This document shows, piece by piece, positions 44,795 to 54,983 of a stretch of 62,732 nucleotides of DNA. A program made the position numbers and the translations under genes. The notes beneath the pieces are model-generated. The model was given only the letters and a program-made list of their open reading frames with translations. It was not told the DNA's origin and did no database searches. Within the stretch, counting starts at the first letter, position 1. Each line of letters starts with the position of its first letter. The stretch comes from Acidithiobacillus sp. GTDB taxonomy: Bacteria; Pseudomonadota; Gammaproteobacteria; Acidithiobacillales; Acidithiobacillaceae. The stretch is taken from contig JAQVDS010000017.1 in the NCBI GenBank assembly GCA_028697715.1, positions 1-62,732 of the forward strand, in the 5' to 3' direction.

Positions 44795-47434
44795 ATGAAG
44801 TCAGCAGCCATCCGTACCGCTTTTCTGGAGTTTTTTGCCAGCCAAGGGCATCAGATCGTCCCCAGCAGCCCGCTGGTGCCGCGTAATGACCCGACGCTGC
44901 TCTTCACCAATGCGGGTATGGTGCAGTTCAAGGATACCTTTCTTGGACTGGAGCAGCGCCCCTATACGCGGGCCGTCTCCACCCAGCGCTGCATGCGCGC
45001 CGGCGGCAAGCACAACGATCTCGAAAATGTTGGTTACACCGCACGGCACCATACCTTCTTCGAGATGCTCGGTAATTTCTCTTTTGGCGATTACTTCAAG
45101 CGGGAAGCCATCCAGTTTGCCTGGCGTTTCCTCACCGAGACCCTGGGCCTGCCAGCCGAAAAACTCTGGGTGACGGTCTACGAAAAGGATGACGAAGCGG
45201 CCGCAATCTGGCTCGACGAGATGAAAGTCGACGCGACGCGCTTTTCCCGCTGCGGCGACAAGGACAACTTCTGGAGCATGGGCGATACCGGCCCCTGCGG
45301 TCCCTGTTCCGAGATTTTTTACGATCATGGTGCGGAAATCCCTGGCGGCCCGCCCGGAAGCCTCGATGCTGACGGTGACCGTTATATCGAGATCTGGAAT
45401 CTGGTCTTCATGCAATACGACCGGGACAGCTCGGGTAAGCTCACGCCCTTGCCCAAGCCTTCGGTCGACACCGGTATGGGACTGGAACGTCTGGCGGCGG
45501 TCCTGCAGGGCGTACACAACAACTACGACACCGACATCTTTCAGGTGCTGATCGCAGCCGCGGCAGAGCTTGCCGCTACCCCTTATGGTGCCAGCGCCGA
45601 AAGTGATACCAGTCTGCGGGTCTTGGCCGATCACATCCGCGCCTGCAGTTTCCTGATCACCGATGGGGTCATGCCGAGCAATGAAGGTCGTGGTTATGTG
45701 CTGCGGCGTATCATCCGCCGTGCGGTGCGGCATGGGCGCAAACTGGGCATCGAGGATGCATTTTTCTATCGTCTCGTGGCACCGCTGGTTGCCAGCATGG
45801 GTGATGCCTACCCTGAGCTGCGCCAGGCACAACACGAGGTCGAGCGGCAGCTGCATCGCGAGGAAGACAAATTCCGCGAGACCTTACAGCGCGGGCTCGA
45901 TCTCCTTGACGAGGCCATTACCAAACTGCCGGCAGGGGCGCCCATCCCCGGAGAGGTCATCTTTCGTCTGTCCGATACTTACGGTTTCCCGGTTGATTTG
46001 ACGGCCGATATTGCCCGTGAGCGTAGCCTGGAGATGGACATGGCGGGCTTTGACGCGGCCCTGGCTGAGCAGCGCCAACGCTCCCGCGCCGCGTGGTCGG
46101 GCAGTGGCGCGGTGAAGGCGGAAAAGATCTATCATGACTTGGCCATGCAACTGCCGCCTACGGAATTTTTGGGCTATGGCGGTTGCGAAGGGGCCGGGCG
46201 CGTGCTTGCCATCGTGCGCGATGGCGCCAGTTTGGACACTCTGACGGCGGGCGAGTCCGCTGCGATCATCCTAGATCAGACGCCATTCTATGCTGAGTCG
46301 GGTGGGCAGGCGGGTGACGTCGGCAAGCTCTTCCATGGTCTGGAAGTACTCTTTACCGTGACGGATACGCAAAAGCCGGTGCCCAGCCAGCATGTGCACA
46401 TCGGTACTCTGGAACGCGGCAGTATCCGGGTTGGGGAGATCCTGCAGGCAGCGGTCGATCCCACTTCCCGTGCTGCTACCGCCGCGCACCACTCGGCGAC
46501 GCATCTTCTGCATGCGGTCCTACGCCGGCGTTTAGGCGCCCATGTGCAGCAAAAAGGCTCGCTGGTGAATGCCGAACGGCTGCGCTTCGACTTCAGCCAT
46601 CCGGAGCCTCTGGGGTCGGCGGAGTTACAGGCCATCGAGCGTGAGATAAATGCGGCCATTCGCGCCAATGTGCAGGCCGAGACGCGGGTATTGCCCCTGG
46701 CCGAGGCCCAGGCCTTGGGTGCCATGGCCCTCTTTGGCGAGAAATATGGCGAGGAAGTTCGCGTTGTGCTGATGGGGGAGCACTCGTTGGAGTTTTGTGG
46801 CGGCACCCATGTCGCTGCCCTTGGGGAGATCGGCTTCTTCAAGATTCTGAGCGAGTCCGCCGTCGCCGCGGGGATTCGCCGCATCGAAGCGGTAGCTGGG
46901 GAGGCCGCCTTGCGCAGTGTGCAGCAGGATGAGGAACGCCTGCGCGGGGCGGCGGCCTTGCTCAAGACAGCCCCCGCCGAACTCGATCAGCGTTTGGTCC
47001 AGACCCTGGAACGCTTACGGCAACTGGAGAAGGAGCTGGAGCGCAGCAAGCGTGAATTGGCCGCCTCCGCGGGTGCCGATCTGGCCGCGCGGGTAGAGCG
47101 CATTCAGGATGTCCCGGTCCTGTTGCAACGTCTGGACGGAATGGATGCAAAGGCCCTACGCGAGGTGCTCGATCGTCTCCGCTCGGAAATCAGCTCCGGT
47201 ATCATCGTTCTGGCCGGTGTTGCCGATGACAAGGTGTCGCTCTTGGCGGCGGTCAGCAAGGAACTGCATGGCAAGGTCCATGCGGGTGAACTGGTGAATG
47301 TGGTCGCGAAACCGCTGGGAGGCAAAGGTGGTGGACGACCGGACATGGCCCAAGCCGGCGCCGCCCAACCGGAAGGGCTGGACGCGGCGATGGCCGAGGC
47401 AAGGACGTGGCTTAACGAGAAGATTGCCTCCTGA
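44795..47434 (+). CDS. alaS: alanyl-tRNA synthetase
   Basis: This 879-aa class II synthetase starts [18 protein letters not shown], has the editing-domain zinc motifs [10 protein letters not shown] and CGGTH, and ends with a C-Ala domain ([20 protein letters not shown]). The ATG at 44795 is preceded by CAGGGAG; the long frame upstream lies in recX. It charges tRNA-Ala and edits Ser and Gly. Confidence 0.97.
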   Translation: MKSAAIRTAFLEFFASQGHQIVPSSPLVPRNDPTLLFTNAGMVQFKDTFLGLEQRPYTRAVSTQRCMRAGGKHNDLENVGYTARHHTFFEMLGNFSFGDYFKREAIQFAWRFLTETLGLPAEKLWVTVYEKDDEAAAIWLDEMKVDATRFSRCGDKDNFWSMGDTGPCGPCSEIFYDHGAEIPGGPPGSLDADGDRYIEIWNLVFMQYDRDSSGKLTPLPKPSVDTGMGLERLAAVLQGVHNNYDTDIFQVLIAAAAELAATPYGASAESDTSLRVLADHIRACSFLITDGVMPSNEGRGYVLRRIIRRAVRHGRKLGIEDAFFYRLVAPLVASMGDAYPELRQAQHEVERQLHREEDKFRETLQRGLDLLDEAITKLPAGAPIPGEVIFRLSDTYGFPVDLTADIARERSLEMDMAGFDAALAEQRQRSRAAWSGSGAVKAEKIYHDLAMQLPPTEFLGYGGCEGAGRVLAIVRDGASLDTLTAGESAAIILDQTPFYAESGGQAGDVGKLFHGLEVLFTVTDTQKPVPSQHVHIGTLERGSIRVGEILQAAVDPTSRAATAAHHSATHLLHAVLRRRLGAHVQQKGSLVNAERLRFDFSHPEPLGSAELQAIEREINAAIRANVQAETRVLPLAEAQALGAMALFGEKYGEEVRVVLMGEHSLEFCGGTHVAALGEIGFFKILSESAVAAGIRRIEAVAGEAALRSVQQDEERLRGAAALLKTAPAELDQRLVQTLERLRQLEKELERSKRELAASAGADLAARVERIQDVPVLLQRLDGMDAKALREVLDRLRSEISSGIIVLAGVADDKVSLLAAVSKELHGKVHAGELVNVVAKPLGGKGGGRPDMAQAGAAQPEGLDAAMAEARTWLNEKIAS

Positions 47435-47448
47435 GGGAGTGACCGCAA

Positions 47449-48048
47449 TCAGGGGCGGCCAGGGCCATGGTCGCCCTGCCAACCACGGTCTCCCGCCGGC
47501 CCATGGTCTCCGTGTCCATGGTCACCGTGGCCGGGATTGCCATGGTCGGGTCCGCGATCTCCTGGGCGGTTCCATCCTTGTGCTCCGTGCTCTGGTCTGT
47601 GTGGCCGATATTGCTGAGGAACGGGGGGTTGCGGCCGGGCTTGCGGCCGGAACTGCCGCCAATGCGGGTCGCGCGCACGGTAATGGGCCTCGTTCTGCAC
47701 CCGCTGCCAATCGCCGGGATGCCAGCGTTGTAATCCCGGGGGTGGCGCGGCAATCGGGCGCCACGGCCCACGGTATGCCGGACCTACCCACCATCGATTG
47801 CCGTAAAAGTAGTAGTAGCTGGAGCCACCGTAGAAAATGGGCTGGGAGCTGCCATAAGCCGCATACACGCCCAGACTGGGCAGCCAGACCATTAGTGGCG
47901 GAGTGGCGACGACCGCAGGCGGGTAGTACGCCGGCGTGCCAATGTTCAGTTGCAGATCGATGGGGGCAGCCATCGCGGCACCACTCAAGCCGAGGGCTGC
48001 AATACCCAACAGGCCATTTCTTAGGGAAAATCTCATCTGCTTTCTCAT
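47449..48048 (-). CDS. secreted protein with His/Gly/Asp-rich tail
   Basis: This 199-aa protein has a signal peptide (1-27, AMA-A), a Tyr/Trp-rich middle (YGGSSYYYFYGNRWW, RGPWRPIAAPPPGLQRW) and a C-terminal low-complexity tail with HGDHGHGDHG. The middle resembles the family of small periplasmic proteins with YxWGxW-type repeats. The tail may bind Ni, Cu or Zn. Its stop lies 14 nt from the alaS stop on the other strand. An in-frame ATG at residue 5 is an alternative start. Confidence 0.6.
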   Translation of the reverse strand: MRKQMRFSLRNGLLGIAALGLSGAAMAAPIDLQLNIGTPAYYPPAVVATPPLMVWLPSLGVYAAYGSSQPIFYGGSSYYYFYGNRWWVGPAYRGPWRPIAAPPPGLQRWHPGDWQRVQNEAHYRARDPHWRQFRPQARPQPPVPQQYRPHRPEHGAQGWNRPGDRGPDHGNPGHGDHGHGDHGPAGDRGWQGDHGPGRP

Positions 48049-48198
48049 GATGCTCTCTCCAGTTGCGTCCCGCTCGTGGTCAAGTACAGGTACTCTTCGC
48101 TATCTTTGGGCCAGACTCTAGCAATGAGCATACGGCTTCGCGGCAGAGAGGTGTGAATGCAAAAGTGTGAGGAATCATGAATTGTCCCGTAATGCCTC

Positions 48199-48288
48199 AT
48201 GATTGACACAGCCGAGCTGGAGCGACTGCTACTTGCTGTTACGCGTGGTGATCAGCAGGCGTTCCAGCGTTTTTACTGGGAGACGTGA
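48199..48288 (+). pseudogene. N-terminal stump of an ECF sigma factor gene
   Basis: ATG 48199 opens a 29-codon frame with ELERLLLAVTRGDQQAFQRF, which matches region 1.2/2.1 of ECF sigma factors, and stops after YWET. The rest of region 2 and region 4 is absent. It is a truncated gene 5' end. The remaining bases to the ferritin-like gene hold no continuation that I can see. Confidence 0.55.
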
Positions 48289-48391
48289 CGCTGATCAGCA
48301 GTTAGGATGCATCCACAGGTCTGCGCCGTGCATACTAGACTGTGATGACACAGTTCATCACTCTTTATCTCGTCACAGGCAGGAGAATATC

Positions 48392-48891
48392 ATGCTGGAA
48401 AATGAGCAAGTTGGCGCAAATCGTCGGGATTTTCTGAAAAAAGTGCCCTTTTTGGTCTGGGTCTGGCGGCTGCCGGAAATCTGGTTTTGCCGGCCACTGT
48501 GCGGGCCGCAGGGATGCCTGCGAACAGCGAGAGCCACGATCTGGGTATCCTGAACTTTGCCCTGAATGCCGAACATCAGGCGATTGCGGCCTACCAGGTG
48601 GGAGCTGACAATAAGCTCCTGAAGCCGGGTCCGCTCAAACTGGCCCTGGAATTTCAAAAGGATCATGAAGCGCACGCGGACGTACTCGCCGAGACGATCA
48701 AGAAGATGGGTGCTAAGCCGGTCGCGGCCAAGCTGCCACTCACCGCCTCCATGGGTGACTTGGCCAAGGCCTGGGGTTTCCCTGTCAATAAGTTGAAGGA
48801 CCAGGCCGACGCACTGCATTTTGCCGCAGGCTTGGAAATCTGCGCTGCCAAGGCGTATTTGGGGGCAGTGAAACAGTTCAGTAATCCGTAA
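48392..48891 (+). pseudogene. Tat-exported ferritin-like protein, frameshifted
   Basis: ATG 48392 (AGGAGA upstream) opens with a twin-arginine signal (NRRDFLKK), and the expected hydrophobic continuation (GLGLAAAGNLVLPATVRAAG) lies in another frame after CCCTTTTTGG. Adding one T makes a single frame of 166 codons that ends at 48891. The mature part is a ferritin-like four-helix bundle (LNFALNAEHQAIAAYQ, FQKDHEAHADVLAETIKKMG, DALHFAAGLEICAAKAYLG) with Glu and His as in metal-binding ferritin-2 type proteins. Either the gene is broken or one T is missing in the assembly. Confidence 0.75.
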
Positions 48892-49249
48892 CCGCTCGCT
48901 GAGGGGCGTTCTTCCGTGTTGAAGCTGGTTGTCCGACCATGACTGCTCTTTCGTTGCATGGGAGTGGATGATGGATGGCATTACTGGCAAGGATGCAGAT
49001 CGGGAGCAACGTTGGCAAGGGTTACTTGTAGCAGCTACACATGGCCTTGCCGGCCTTGCCGGCCTTGAGGAAAACTAGTAGATTATACCAACGGCACCGA
49101 GCGCCTACCGAACCAAAGAATGCATTTTGTCCGGTAGCAGAAACTTGGATATTTGGGCAAGCAGGATCTCAGGCTACCCACATGAAACGTCAAGGGACAA
49201 TTTGTCTGATCGCTGCCAGAAATTAATGGCTAGCACTCCACGGGGAAAT
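48892..49249. other. gene-poor stretch with a 9-bp tandem repeat
   Basis: No gene is recognised in these 358 nt. GGCCTTGCC occurs twice in tandem at 49043-49060 and a third, partial copy follows to 49067. G+C drops sharply near the right end, where the AT-rich island begins. Confidence 0.5.
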
Positions 49250-50047
49250 ATGAGCAGTAAAAACTTTGGAATTGTTGCTCATTTTTACTATCCAGAATTA
49301 GTTGACACATTATTTGATCAAATAGAATCCTTATCAGATGATGCCGATGTTTTTGCAACAACATCAGAACAAGCTGCTGCACACGTCATAAAAAGGGCTG
49401 AAACAAGTAAATTCAGTTGTTTTGTAATCATAACAGAAAACAAGGGGCGCGATGTTTTGCCATTTATTTATGTGCTAAATAACTTTCTCCTTGAAGAATA
49501 TAATATAATTTTAAAGGCTCACACAAAAAAGAGCTCGCATTTAACAGACGGATCAAAATGGGCAGAGGTTCACCTAAAATATAATATTGGTGATAAAAGT
49601 TGCTTTAAATGGGTGTCTACAGCATTCGATGAGCTAGAAAGTGTTGGCATGATATTTCACGATAGAGTTTCTATGTTTTCCGATGCGGACATTGGAAACA
49701 ATCCGAATATGTTAGATTTTGCAAAACTTTTTGGAATTGATAATCTTTGCAGGACTAAGTGGGATTTTTCGGCAGGAACAATGTTTTATGTAAGGGGTGC
49801 GGCCCTAAGTTATTTGAAATCGTTAAATCTAGGATCTGATATTTTTGAAGATGAAAAAAATCAACTGGACGGAACATTGGCGCATTCTTTTGAAAGACTT
49901 TTTCCGCTTTTTATTAAAAAATCTGGCTACGATATTTTAAGCGCAGATTATCCAACAACAAAAATTAATGATATAAAAAAAGCGATAAAAAAAATAACTA
50001 AAAAAGGGCTAAAAATTTACAGCACGAAAAGAAAGAGAATGAAATAA
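49250..50047 (+). CDS. rhamnan synthesis F-like protein, AT-rich island
   Basis: This protein of about 265 aa resembles the rhamnan synthesis protein F family (KNFGIVAHFYYPELVDTL, ENKGRDVLPFIYVLN, LKAHTKKSSHL, TMFYVRGAALSYLKSL), which act in making O-antigen or capsule. The coding bases are strikingly AT-rich against its neighbours and the end is Lys-rich (KKAIKKITKKG). ATG 49250 follows GGGGAAAT; upstream in-frame starts are not supported. No other sugar gene is nearby, so it is an orphan, probably acquired. Confidence 0.75.
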   Translation: MSSKNFGIVAHFYYPELVDTLFDQIESLSDDADVFATTSEQAAAHVIKRAETSKFSCFVIITENKGRDVLPFIYVLNNFLLEEYNIILKAHTKKSSHLTDGSKWAEVHLKYNIGDKSCFKWVSTAFDELESVGMIFHDRVSMFSDADIGNNPNMLDFAKLFGIDNLCRTKWDFSAGTMFYVRGAALSYLKSLNLGSDIFEDEKNQLDGTLAHSFERLFPLFIKKSGYDILSADYPTTKINDIKKAIKKITKKGLKIYSTKRKRMK

Positions 50048-50150
50048 AAAATAAAATAAACCACTTTTTCTATCTAGAAATCTGGTTCATCATTATTTTG
50101 AATAAGTAAGATGGTATGCAACCGATATCCACGCAAAACAGGACCGCATC

Positions 50151-50267
50151 ATGCAACACAAAATCTCCCTTGCCGCCAAAGTCATTGGCTTGGCCGCCAC
50201 ACTCTCCCTGACCGGCTGCGCCTTCGTACCGGATACAGTGCACCCAACCCATCTTTTCACTGTGTAA
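50151..50267 (+). pseudogene. short lipoprotein-signal ORF, probably truncated
   Basis: This 38-codon frame has a type II signal peptide (KISLAAKVIGLAATLSLTGC) and ends soon after the lipobox Cys. Such a short mature part suggests that a longer lipoprotein gene was cut by an insertion, since an IS66-type stump lies 44 nt downstream. A natural mini-lipoprotein is possible. Confidence 0.45.
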
Positions 50268-50310
50268 ATTTTTGCTGACGCTATCCCCGGATTTTCACTG
50301 GAGGTGATAC

Positions 50311-50397
50311 AACGTCCTCGATAAACTCCCCACCTGGCCCGCCAAAAAACTTCACGAATTTCTCCCCTGGAACTGGACGAGCCCTACCGTGTCCTGA
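50311..50397 (+). pseudogene. C-terminal stump of an IS66-family transposase
   Basis: The frame ends NVLDKLPTWPAKKLHEFLPW and NWTSP, which is the typical C-terminus of IS66-family TnpC proteins. Only 28 codons remain before the stop at 50395-50397. It marks the right border of the AT-rich island and helps explain how the orphan sugar gene got here. Confidence 0.55.
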
Positions 50398-50433
50398 ACA
50401 GACCTCAGGCGACTAGGTGGGTTACTCGGACGG

Positions 50434-51747
50434 TTACGATTGGCGGTGCTCCAAGTTCTTACCCCAGCGTTTTGTTCCTGCATTGGATATCCAGATCAAC
50501 AACAAGCTCACCATTGCTAACCCAATATATACACAGTAGCCCAAGGGATACCCCTGACTTCCGAAGCGATCAACGAATGCACCTAGGAGAGGTGGTACTG
50601 CGAAGCCGCCCAGACAACCGAGACCACCGACCCATCCTGACGCACCTCCTACAGCATCCGGTACGTAGTGGGGTACCAACTTAAAAACGGCACCGTTGTT
50701 AATACCCATGCCGGCACCCACCAGCAACTCGCCTATCACTGTCAACCAGAACATTTGTGAGAACGTCATAACGATTGCGCCGACAAGCAAGATAATTAAT
50801 GAAATAGCAGCTATTGGCTCTCCTCCCTTACGATCGGCGAGAGCGCCGCCCCAAATGCGGATGAATGCAGCGAGCAAAGAGAAGCTCGCAGTCAGAATGG
50901 TGGCCGTCAAAATGGTGGTGTGATAGTAGTTTTTCCAGAAGGTAGGGAACCAGACCGTGAGTGCAAGAAACCCGCCAAAGTTTGTAAAATAAAGCCAAAC
51001 CAATGGCCATGTTCGCCAATGCCGCGCAGATAAGACGAGTGATTTCCAGAGGCCGCCTGCTGGAAACAGATCTTCTCCGTCTGCTTTGGCACGAATTTTT
51101 GCTTCTCCTTTTTCCATATGGCGCGCATGCTGAAAATATGGCGCATTCTTGCCCCAGAAATAATAAAATAAGATTCCCAAAATAATCATGATTAAGGAAA
51201 ACAGATAGCCGGACCAAAGGCCGGCTACCATTATCACAATTGGTAAAATAAGTGCAACGAAACCTGGAGAAGAGTCTCCTAATCCACCAAATATGGCTAA
51301 AGCTTTGCCTTGACTTGTTCTTGGATACCAATACGATACTTGTCCAATGCCCACAGAAAACGTAGCAATGCCGCTGCCTGCGAGAGCGCCTAATCCTAAT
51401 AAATAGGGATAGTAATGAGCATCCAGATGATTCGGATACAAGGTCAGCAGCATCCAGTAGAGCCCTGCTATGCCAACTAAGGACGCGATTAGCAGGATCA
51501 GGAAGGGAACGCGACCCCCATTATGATCAACAGATGCGCCAAAAGGAATGCGAAGCAGAGAACCGGTAAGCATCGGCATACCGACCAACCAACCAATTTG
51601 TGTGGGAGATAGGTGCATGGCTTGCACAAAGATGTGCGCAGTCGGCCCATAGAGAGATACTGATCCAGCCCCAATAAAAAAGCCAATAGTCGCTCCGGTC
51701 AGAACGCTTCGAGGTGATCCTTGAATGCTGCTAACTTGCTGCGCCAT
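50434..51747 (-). CDS. narK: NarK-type nitrate/nitrite transporter
   Basis: This protein of about 437 aa of the major facilitator superfamily has 12 hydrophobic segments and nitrate-transporter motifs: LVGAGMGINNGAVFKLVP and GLGALAGSGIATFSVG. The start MAQQVSS (51747) follows GGAGG. It likely exchanges nitrate for nitrite and lies 430 nt downstream of narI, so it may be transcribed on its own or as the last gene of the nar operon. Confidence 0.88.
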   Translation of the reverse strand: MAQQVSSIQGSPRSVLTGATIGFFIGAGSVSLYGPTAHIFVQAMHLSPTQIGWLVGMPMLTGSLLRIPFGASVDHNGGRVPFLILLIASLVGIAGLYWMLLTLYPNHLDAHYYPYLLGLGALAGSGIATFSVGIGQVSYWYPRTSQGKALAIFGGLGDSSPGFVALILPIVIMVAGLWSGYLFSLIMIILGILFYYFWGKNAPYFQHARHMEKGEAKIRAKADGEDLFPAGGLWKSLVLSARHWRTWPLVWLYFTNFGGFLALTVWFPTFWKNYYHTTILTATILTASFSLLAAFIRIWGGALADRKGGEPIAAISLIILLVGAIVMTFSQMFWLTVIGELLVGAGMGINNGAVFKLVPHYVPDAVGGASGWVGGLGCLGGFAVPPLLGAFVDRFGSQGYPLGYCVYIGLAMVSLLLIWISNAGTKRWGKNLEHRQS

Positions 51748-52177
51748 ATATAGTCCTCCAGGGTTATTCCCTACGAACTCACTCATTCATTCCGAAGCTG
51801 TCCAGACTTGCGGAATAATGGTGTGAATCTCACGGTCGAAAGCATCCACCTAATGTCAAAACTATCTCCTTGAGAGCCTGCGGCGCCAGACAATGTACGC
51901 CAACTCTGTATGCGCTACCACAGATATCTCGGCTCCACGCTGATGGATGAGGATTCTATCCGGCGGATCAATCGCGAACGTTGGAACAGCATACATGAGT
52001 GTGGTTCCGACGCTTGGCAAGCCTGCACTTTACGCATCCTGAGCATGATTATTTTATCCGCAAAGCGTGACATTTAATTGCAATAATTGGGATTTCGTCG
52101 GCTAAGAACATCATGTAGAGAGATCACACTCATTCATTGCTGAAGCCCTATACGTTCTTTTTCCTCCACATTCTCAT
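51748..52177. other. narI-narK intergenic region
   Basis: This 430-nt gap has no recognised gene. One weak 55-codon frame on the plus strand (51910-52077) has no ribosome binding site or family match. The AT-rich stretch near 52070-52090 contains ATTGCAAT, a short palindrome. It may hold the narK promoter. Confidence 0.4.
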
Positions 52178-52876
52178 CTATATGACCGAACGGATTTTGG
52201 CCCGCACCAGCTGATATGGACGAATAGCGTAATTTAAGGGTACAGTCCAGATATGCACCAATCTGCTAAAAGGGAAAAGAAAAAACACCGTCATCCCGCA
52301 AAACATATGGATTTTATAAATAATGGGAATGTTCCGTATCAGAGACGGATCTGGCTGAAACGTAGCTATACTTCTTACATACTGTATGAGTATTTGCATG
52401 TTTTGGACGTGATCAGATAGCGCGTCTGGTACGCTAATAAACTGAGTACCCAATCCAAAGCATAGTGTGATCAACAACCAAACCAGAATAAATATGTCCA
52501 TGAAACGGCTAGCGTAGCGTACGTTGGGATCAAGGAGACGCCGAAGCAGTAGCATAAGACCGCCGATCATTGCAATTACGCCGGCGGTAATACCTGCGCC
52601 GGCAGCAATCCACTGATGCTCAACCGGATCTGCACCAAGCCATTCCAAGATATTGGTGAGAAATCCGGTAAAGTGCCCGAGAAAGAGCGTAAGAATTCCG
52701 ATATGCCAGAGATTACTCGCCCACATCATATAGCGCTTGGATGCGAGAATTTGACTGGAAAAGCTAGACCAACCGTACTGTTCTCGCTCATAGCGTATTA
52801 TGGACCCCACAAGGAATGTTGTTCCCGCAATGAAAGGATAAACCCCAAAGAGAAAATAATTCCAGGACCAGTTCAT
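52178..52876 (-). CDS. narI: nitrate reductase gamma subunit NarI
   Basis: This 232-aa membrane cytochrome b has five hydrophobic segments and His residues in the first and last ones as expected for two b hemes (LWHIGILTLFLGHFTG and FSRLVHIWTVPLNY). It passes electrons from quinol to NarH. It overlaps narJ by 4 nt. Confidence 0.92.
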   Translation of the reverse strand: MNWSWNYFLFGVYPFIAGTTFLVGSIIRYEREQYGWSSFSSQILASKRYMMWASNLWHIGILTLFLGHFTGFLTNILEWLGADPVEHQWIAAGAGITAGVIAMIGGLMLLLRRLLDPNVRYASRFMDIFILVWLLITLCFGLGTQFISVPDALSDHVQNMQILIQYVRSIATFQPDPSLIRNIPIIYKIHMFCGMTVFFLFPFSRLVHIWTVPLNYAIRPYQLVRAKIRSVI

Positions 52877-53415
52877 GACTCTACTCCAGCTGGTAAGTTA
52901 TCAACGAGTTGTGCGTATGGAAGAATTATCGCAACCAGTCTCGCATAGGGACTGTGAATGCCACGCAGCTTTTCTTCCAGAATTGTTATAGACTCCTGTG
53001 CGGCGGAGAGAAATACACGACTTTCCTCTATAGTGAGGGTCGCGGCAAAGTCGAGAATTACTGGAAGGTAATCTGGTAAATACTGAGGGCTGGGGACCCA
53101 ACCGTGTGCTGAGTAGTGCTCCAATAATCGTAATAACACGGTCCCTCGGCCGCGGTCATCTTCTGGAAGGAGATGTGCGCTCAAGTGTAAATCGCAGGAC
53201 GGTGTCCAATCGAAGGTCTCGACGTATTTGGCCTCTAGAGCTAACGACTCTTGCTTTTCCATCCATTCGATATGCTGTAATAAGACTTTTCGTTCCAATG
53301 GAAGAAACTCGTCGGCATCTACTGATGCGTGAATTTCTGAAAGAGCCGCGCGCAGGTTGCTGCCAGGATAGTCCAACAGCAAAGCTAAAATGTGAAACAA
53401 CGGCTGCCGGATCAT
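52873..53415 (-). CDS. narJ: nitrate reductase assembly chaperone NarJ
   Basis: This 180-aa helical chaperone of the TorD/NarJ family (HILALLLDYPGSNLRAAL, YVETFDWTPSCDLHLSAHLL) helps insert the molybdenum cofactor in NarG. It overlaps narH and narI by 4 nt each, so all are coupled. Confidence 0.88.
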   Translation of the reverse strand: MIRQPLFHILALLLDYPGSNLRAALSEIHASVDADEFLPLERKVLLQHIEWMEKQESLALEAKYVETFDWTPSCDLHLSAHLLPEDDRGRGTVLLRLLEHYSAHGWVPSPQYLPDYLPVILDFAATLTIEESRVFLSAAQESITILEEKLRGIHSPYARLVAIILPYAQLVDNLPAGVES

Positions 53416-54983
53416 GCCGTGTCCTTATTGTTATAGTAAGGACGGAAGTGTAAAGGTTGTACGTTAGCACCAGGACTTTCCTTGCGTCGTTTGGGAAAGA
53501 TCTCAGGAGGGCTGATTCCGGTGCTGCTATCATTACCAAAGACAAAGCCATTTTGCCCTTGAAAATCGTATGGATCATCCATCATTGTTTCCTGATGACT
53601 GGTAGGAATAACAAAGCGGTCGTCGTAATGTGCGAGCGCTAGATATCGATACATCTCTTGTGCTGTAGCAACATCCAGGTCAGCGCCAGACAAAACATCT
53701 AGATTGGCGCTCTTGTCCACGTGTATACTGCGCTGATAGGCACGCAGGGCGATAAGCTTCGTCAAAGCCGCAATTACTGGTTCGCGTTTTCCTGCGGTAA
53801 AGAGACTTGCGAGATAATCAATTGGAATCCGCAACGATTCCAGACGGGGAAGTACCTCGTCTGCAGTTTTAGGGATGCGTTTGGGATGTATTTCTCTACC
53901 CATGGGTGATAGGGGAGGTACGTACCAGACCATCGGTAAGGTGCGAAACTCCGGATGCAACGGAAGCGCAATCTTCCAGTCTACGGCCATTTTATATATT
54001 GGCGATCTCTGGGCTGCATCAATCCAAGAATCTGGAACACCGTCCCGACGAGCTTGAGCTACAATTTCTGGATCGTGCGGATCGAGGAAGATCTGAAGTT
54101 GTGCCTCGTAAAGGTCTTCCAGATTTTCAGTATTTGCGTACTCTGCAATCCGGTCTGCATCGTATAGCATGATGCCGTTATAGCGGATACGGCCGACGCA
54201 TGTATCGGAACAGATGGTCGGCAGACCTGACTCTACTCGCGGATAGCAAGCAATACATTTTTCCGATTTTCCAGATTCCCAATTAAAATATACTTTCTTA
54301 TAGGGACAGGCGGAAATACACATTCGCCATCCCCGACAACGATCCTGGTCAATCAGGACGATACCGTCTTCTTCTCGCTTATAGATCGCTCCCGAGGGAC
54401 ATCCGGCTACACAAGCTGGATTGAGACAATGGTTACACATGCGTGGCAGATAGAAAAAAAAGGTCTTTTCAAACTCTCCAAGAAGTTCTTTATTCGAGAC
54501 CTCGCGCAAGTTGTAATCTACTGAACGAGTTTTATAGGTTCCACCTAGTTGATCTTCCCAATTGCCGCTCCAGTTGATTTTGTCTAATGTACGTCCGCTC
54601 ACTAGGGAGACGGGTCGCGCTACGGGTGCCGTTTCGACCAGGGGGGTATCCACCAGATGGCTATAATTAAACGAAAATGGCTCGTAATAATCGAGGATTT
54701 CAGGAAGGTGTGGGTTAGCGAATATGGTCATCAACTCCCAAAGGCGCCCACCTTGTTTTAAATGCAGCTTACCATTCTTGCGCACCCATCCACCGTGCCA
54801 GTGATCCTGATTCTCCCAGTTTTTAGGATATCCTACGCCGGGTTTCGTTTCGACGTTATTAAACCAGATGTATTCCGTACCGCGGCGATTCGTCCAGGTA
54901 TTCTTACAGGTAACGGAACAAGTGTGGCATCCTATACATTTATCGAGATTGAAAACGAGAGCAAATTGTGCACGGACTTTCAT
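53412..54983 (-). CDS. narH: nitrate reductase beta subunit NarH
   Basis: This 523-aa iron-sulfur protein has the first cluster motif CIGCHTCSVTCKN (Cys 16, 19, 22, 26) and later CNHCLNPACVAGCPSG, the CRGWRMCISACP segment with Trp in place of one Cys (as known for the 3Fe-4S site) and CIACYPR and CSDTCVGR. It transfers electrons from NarI to NarG. It overlaps its neighbours by 4 nt. Confidence 0.95.
   Translation of the reverse strand: MKVRAQFALVFNLDKCIGCHTCSVTCKNTWTNRRGTEYIWFNNVETKPGVGYPKNWENQDHWHGGWVRKNGKLHLKQGGRLWELMTIFANPHLPEILDYYEPFSFNYSHLVDTPLVETAPVARPVSLVSGRTLDKINWSGNWEDQLGGTYKTRSVDYNLREVSNKELLGEFEKTFFFYLPRMCNHCLNPACVAGCPSGAIYKREEDGIVLIDQDRCRGWRMCISACPYKKVYFNWESGKSEKCIACYPRVESGLPTICSDTCVGRIRYNGIMLYDADRIAEYANTENLEDLYEAQLQIFLDPHDPEIVAQARRDGVPDSWIDAAQRSPIYKMAVDWKIALPLHPEFRTLPMVWYVPPLSPMGREIHPKRIPKTADEVLPRLESLRIPIDYLASLFTAGKREPVIAALTKLIALRAYQRSIHVDKSANLDVLSGADLDVATAQEMYRYLALAHYDDRFVIPTSHQETMMDDPYDFQGQNGFVFGNDSSTGISPPEIFPKRRKESPGANVQPLHFRPYYNNKDTA

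Noticed and set aside
49043..49067. A coding role of the GGCCTTGCC repeats
   Set aside because: The open frame through them is short and has no start signal or family match.
51910..52077. 55-codon plus-strand frame in the narI-narK gap
   Set aside because: There is no ribosome binding site, no family resemblance, and the gap is probably a promoter region; kept only as part of the intergenic note.
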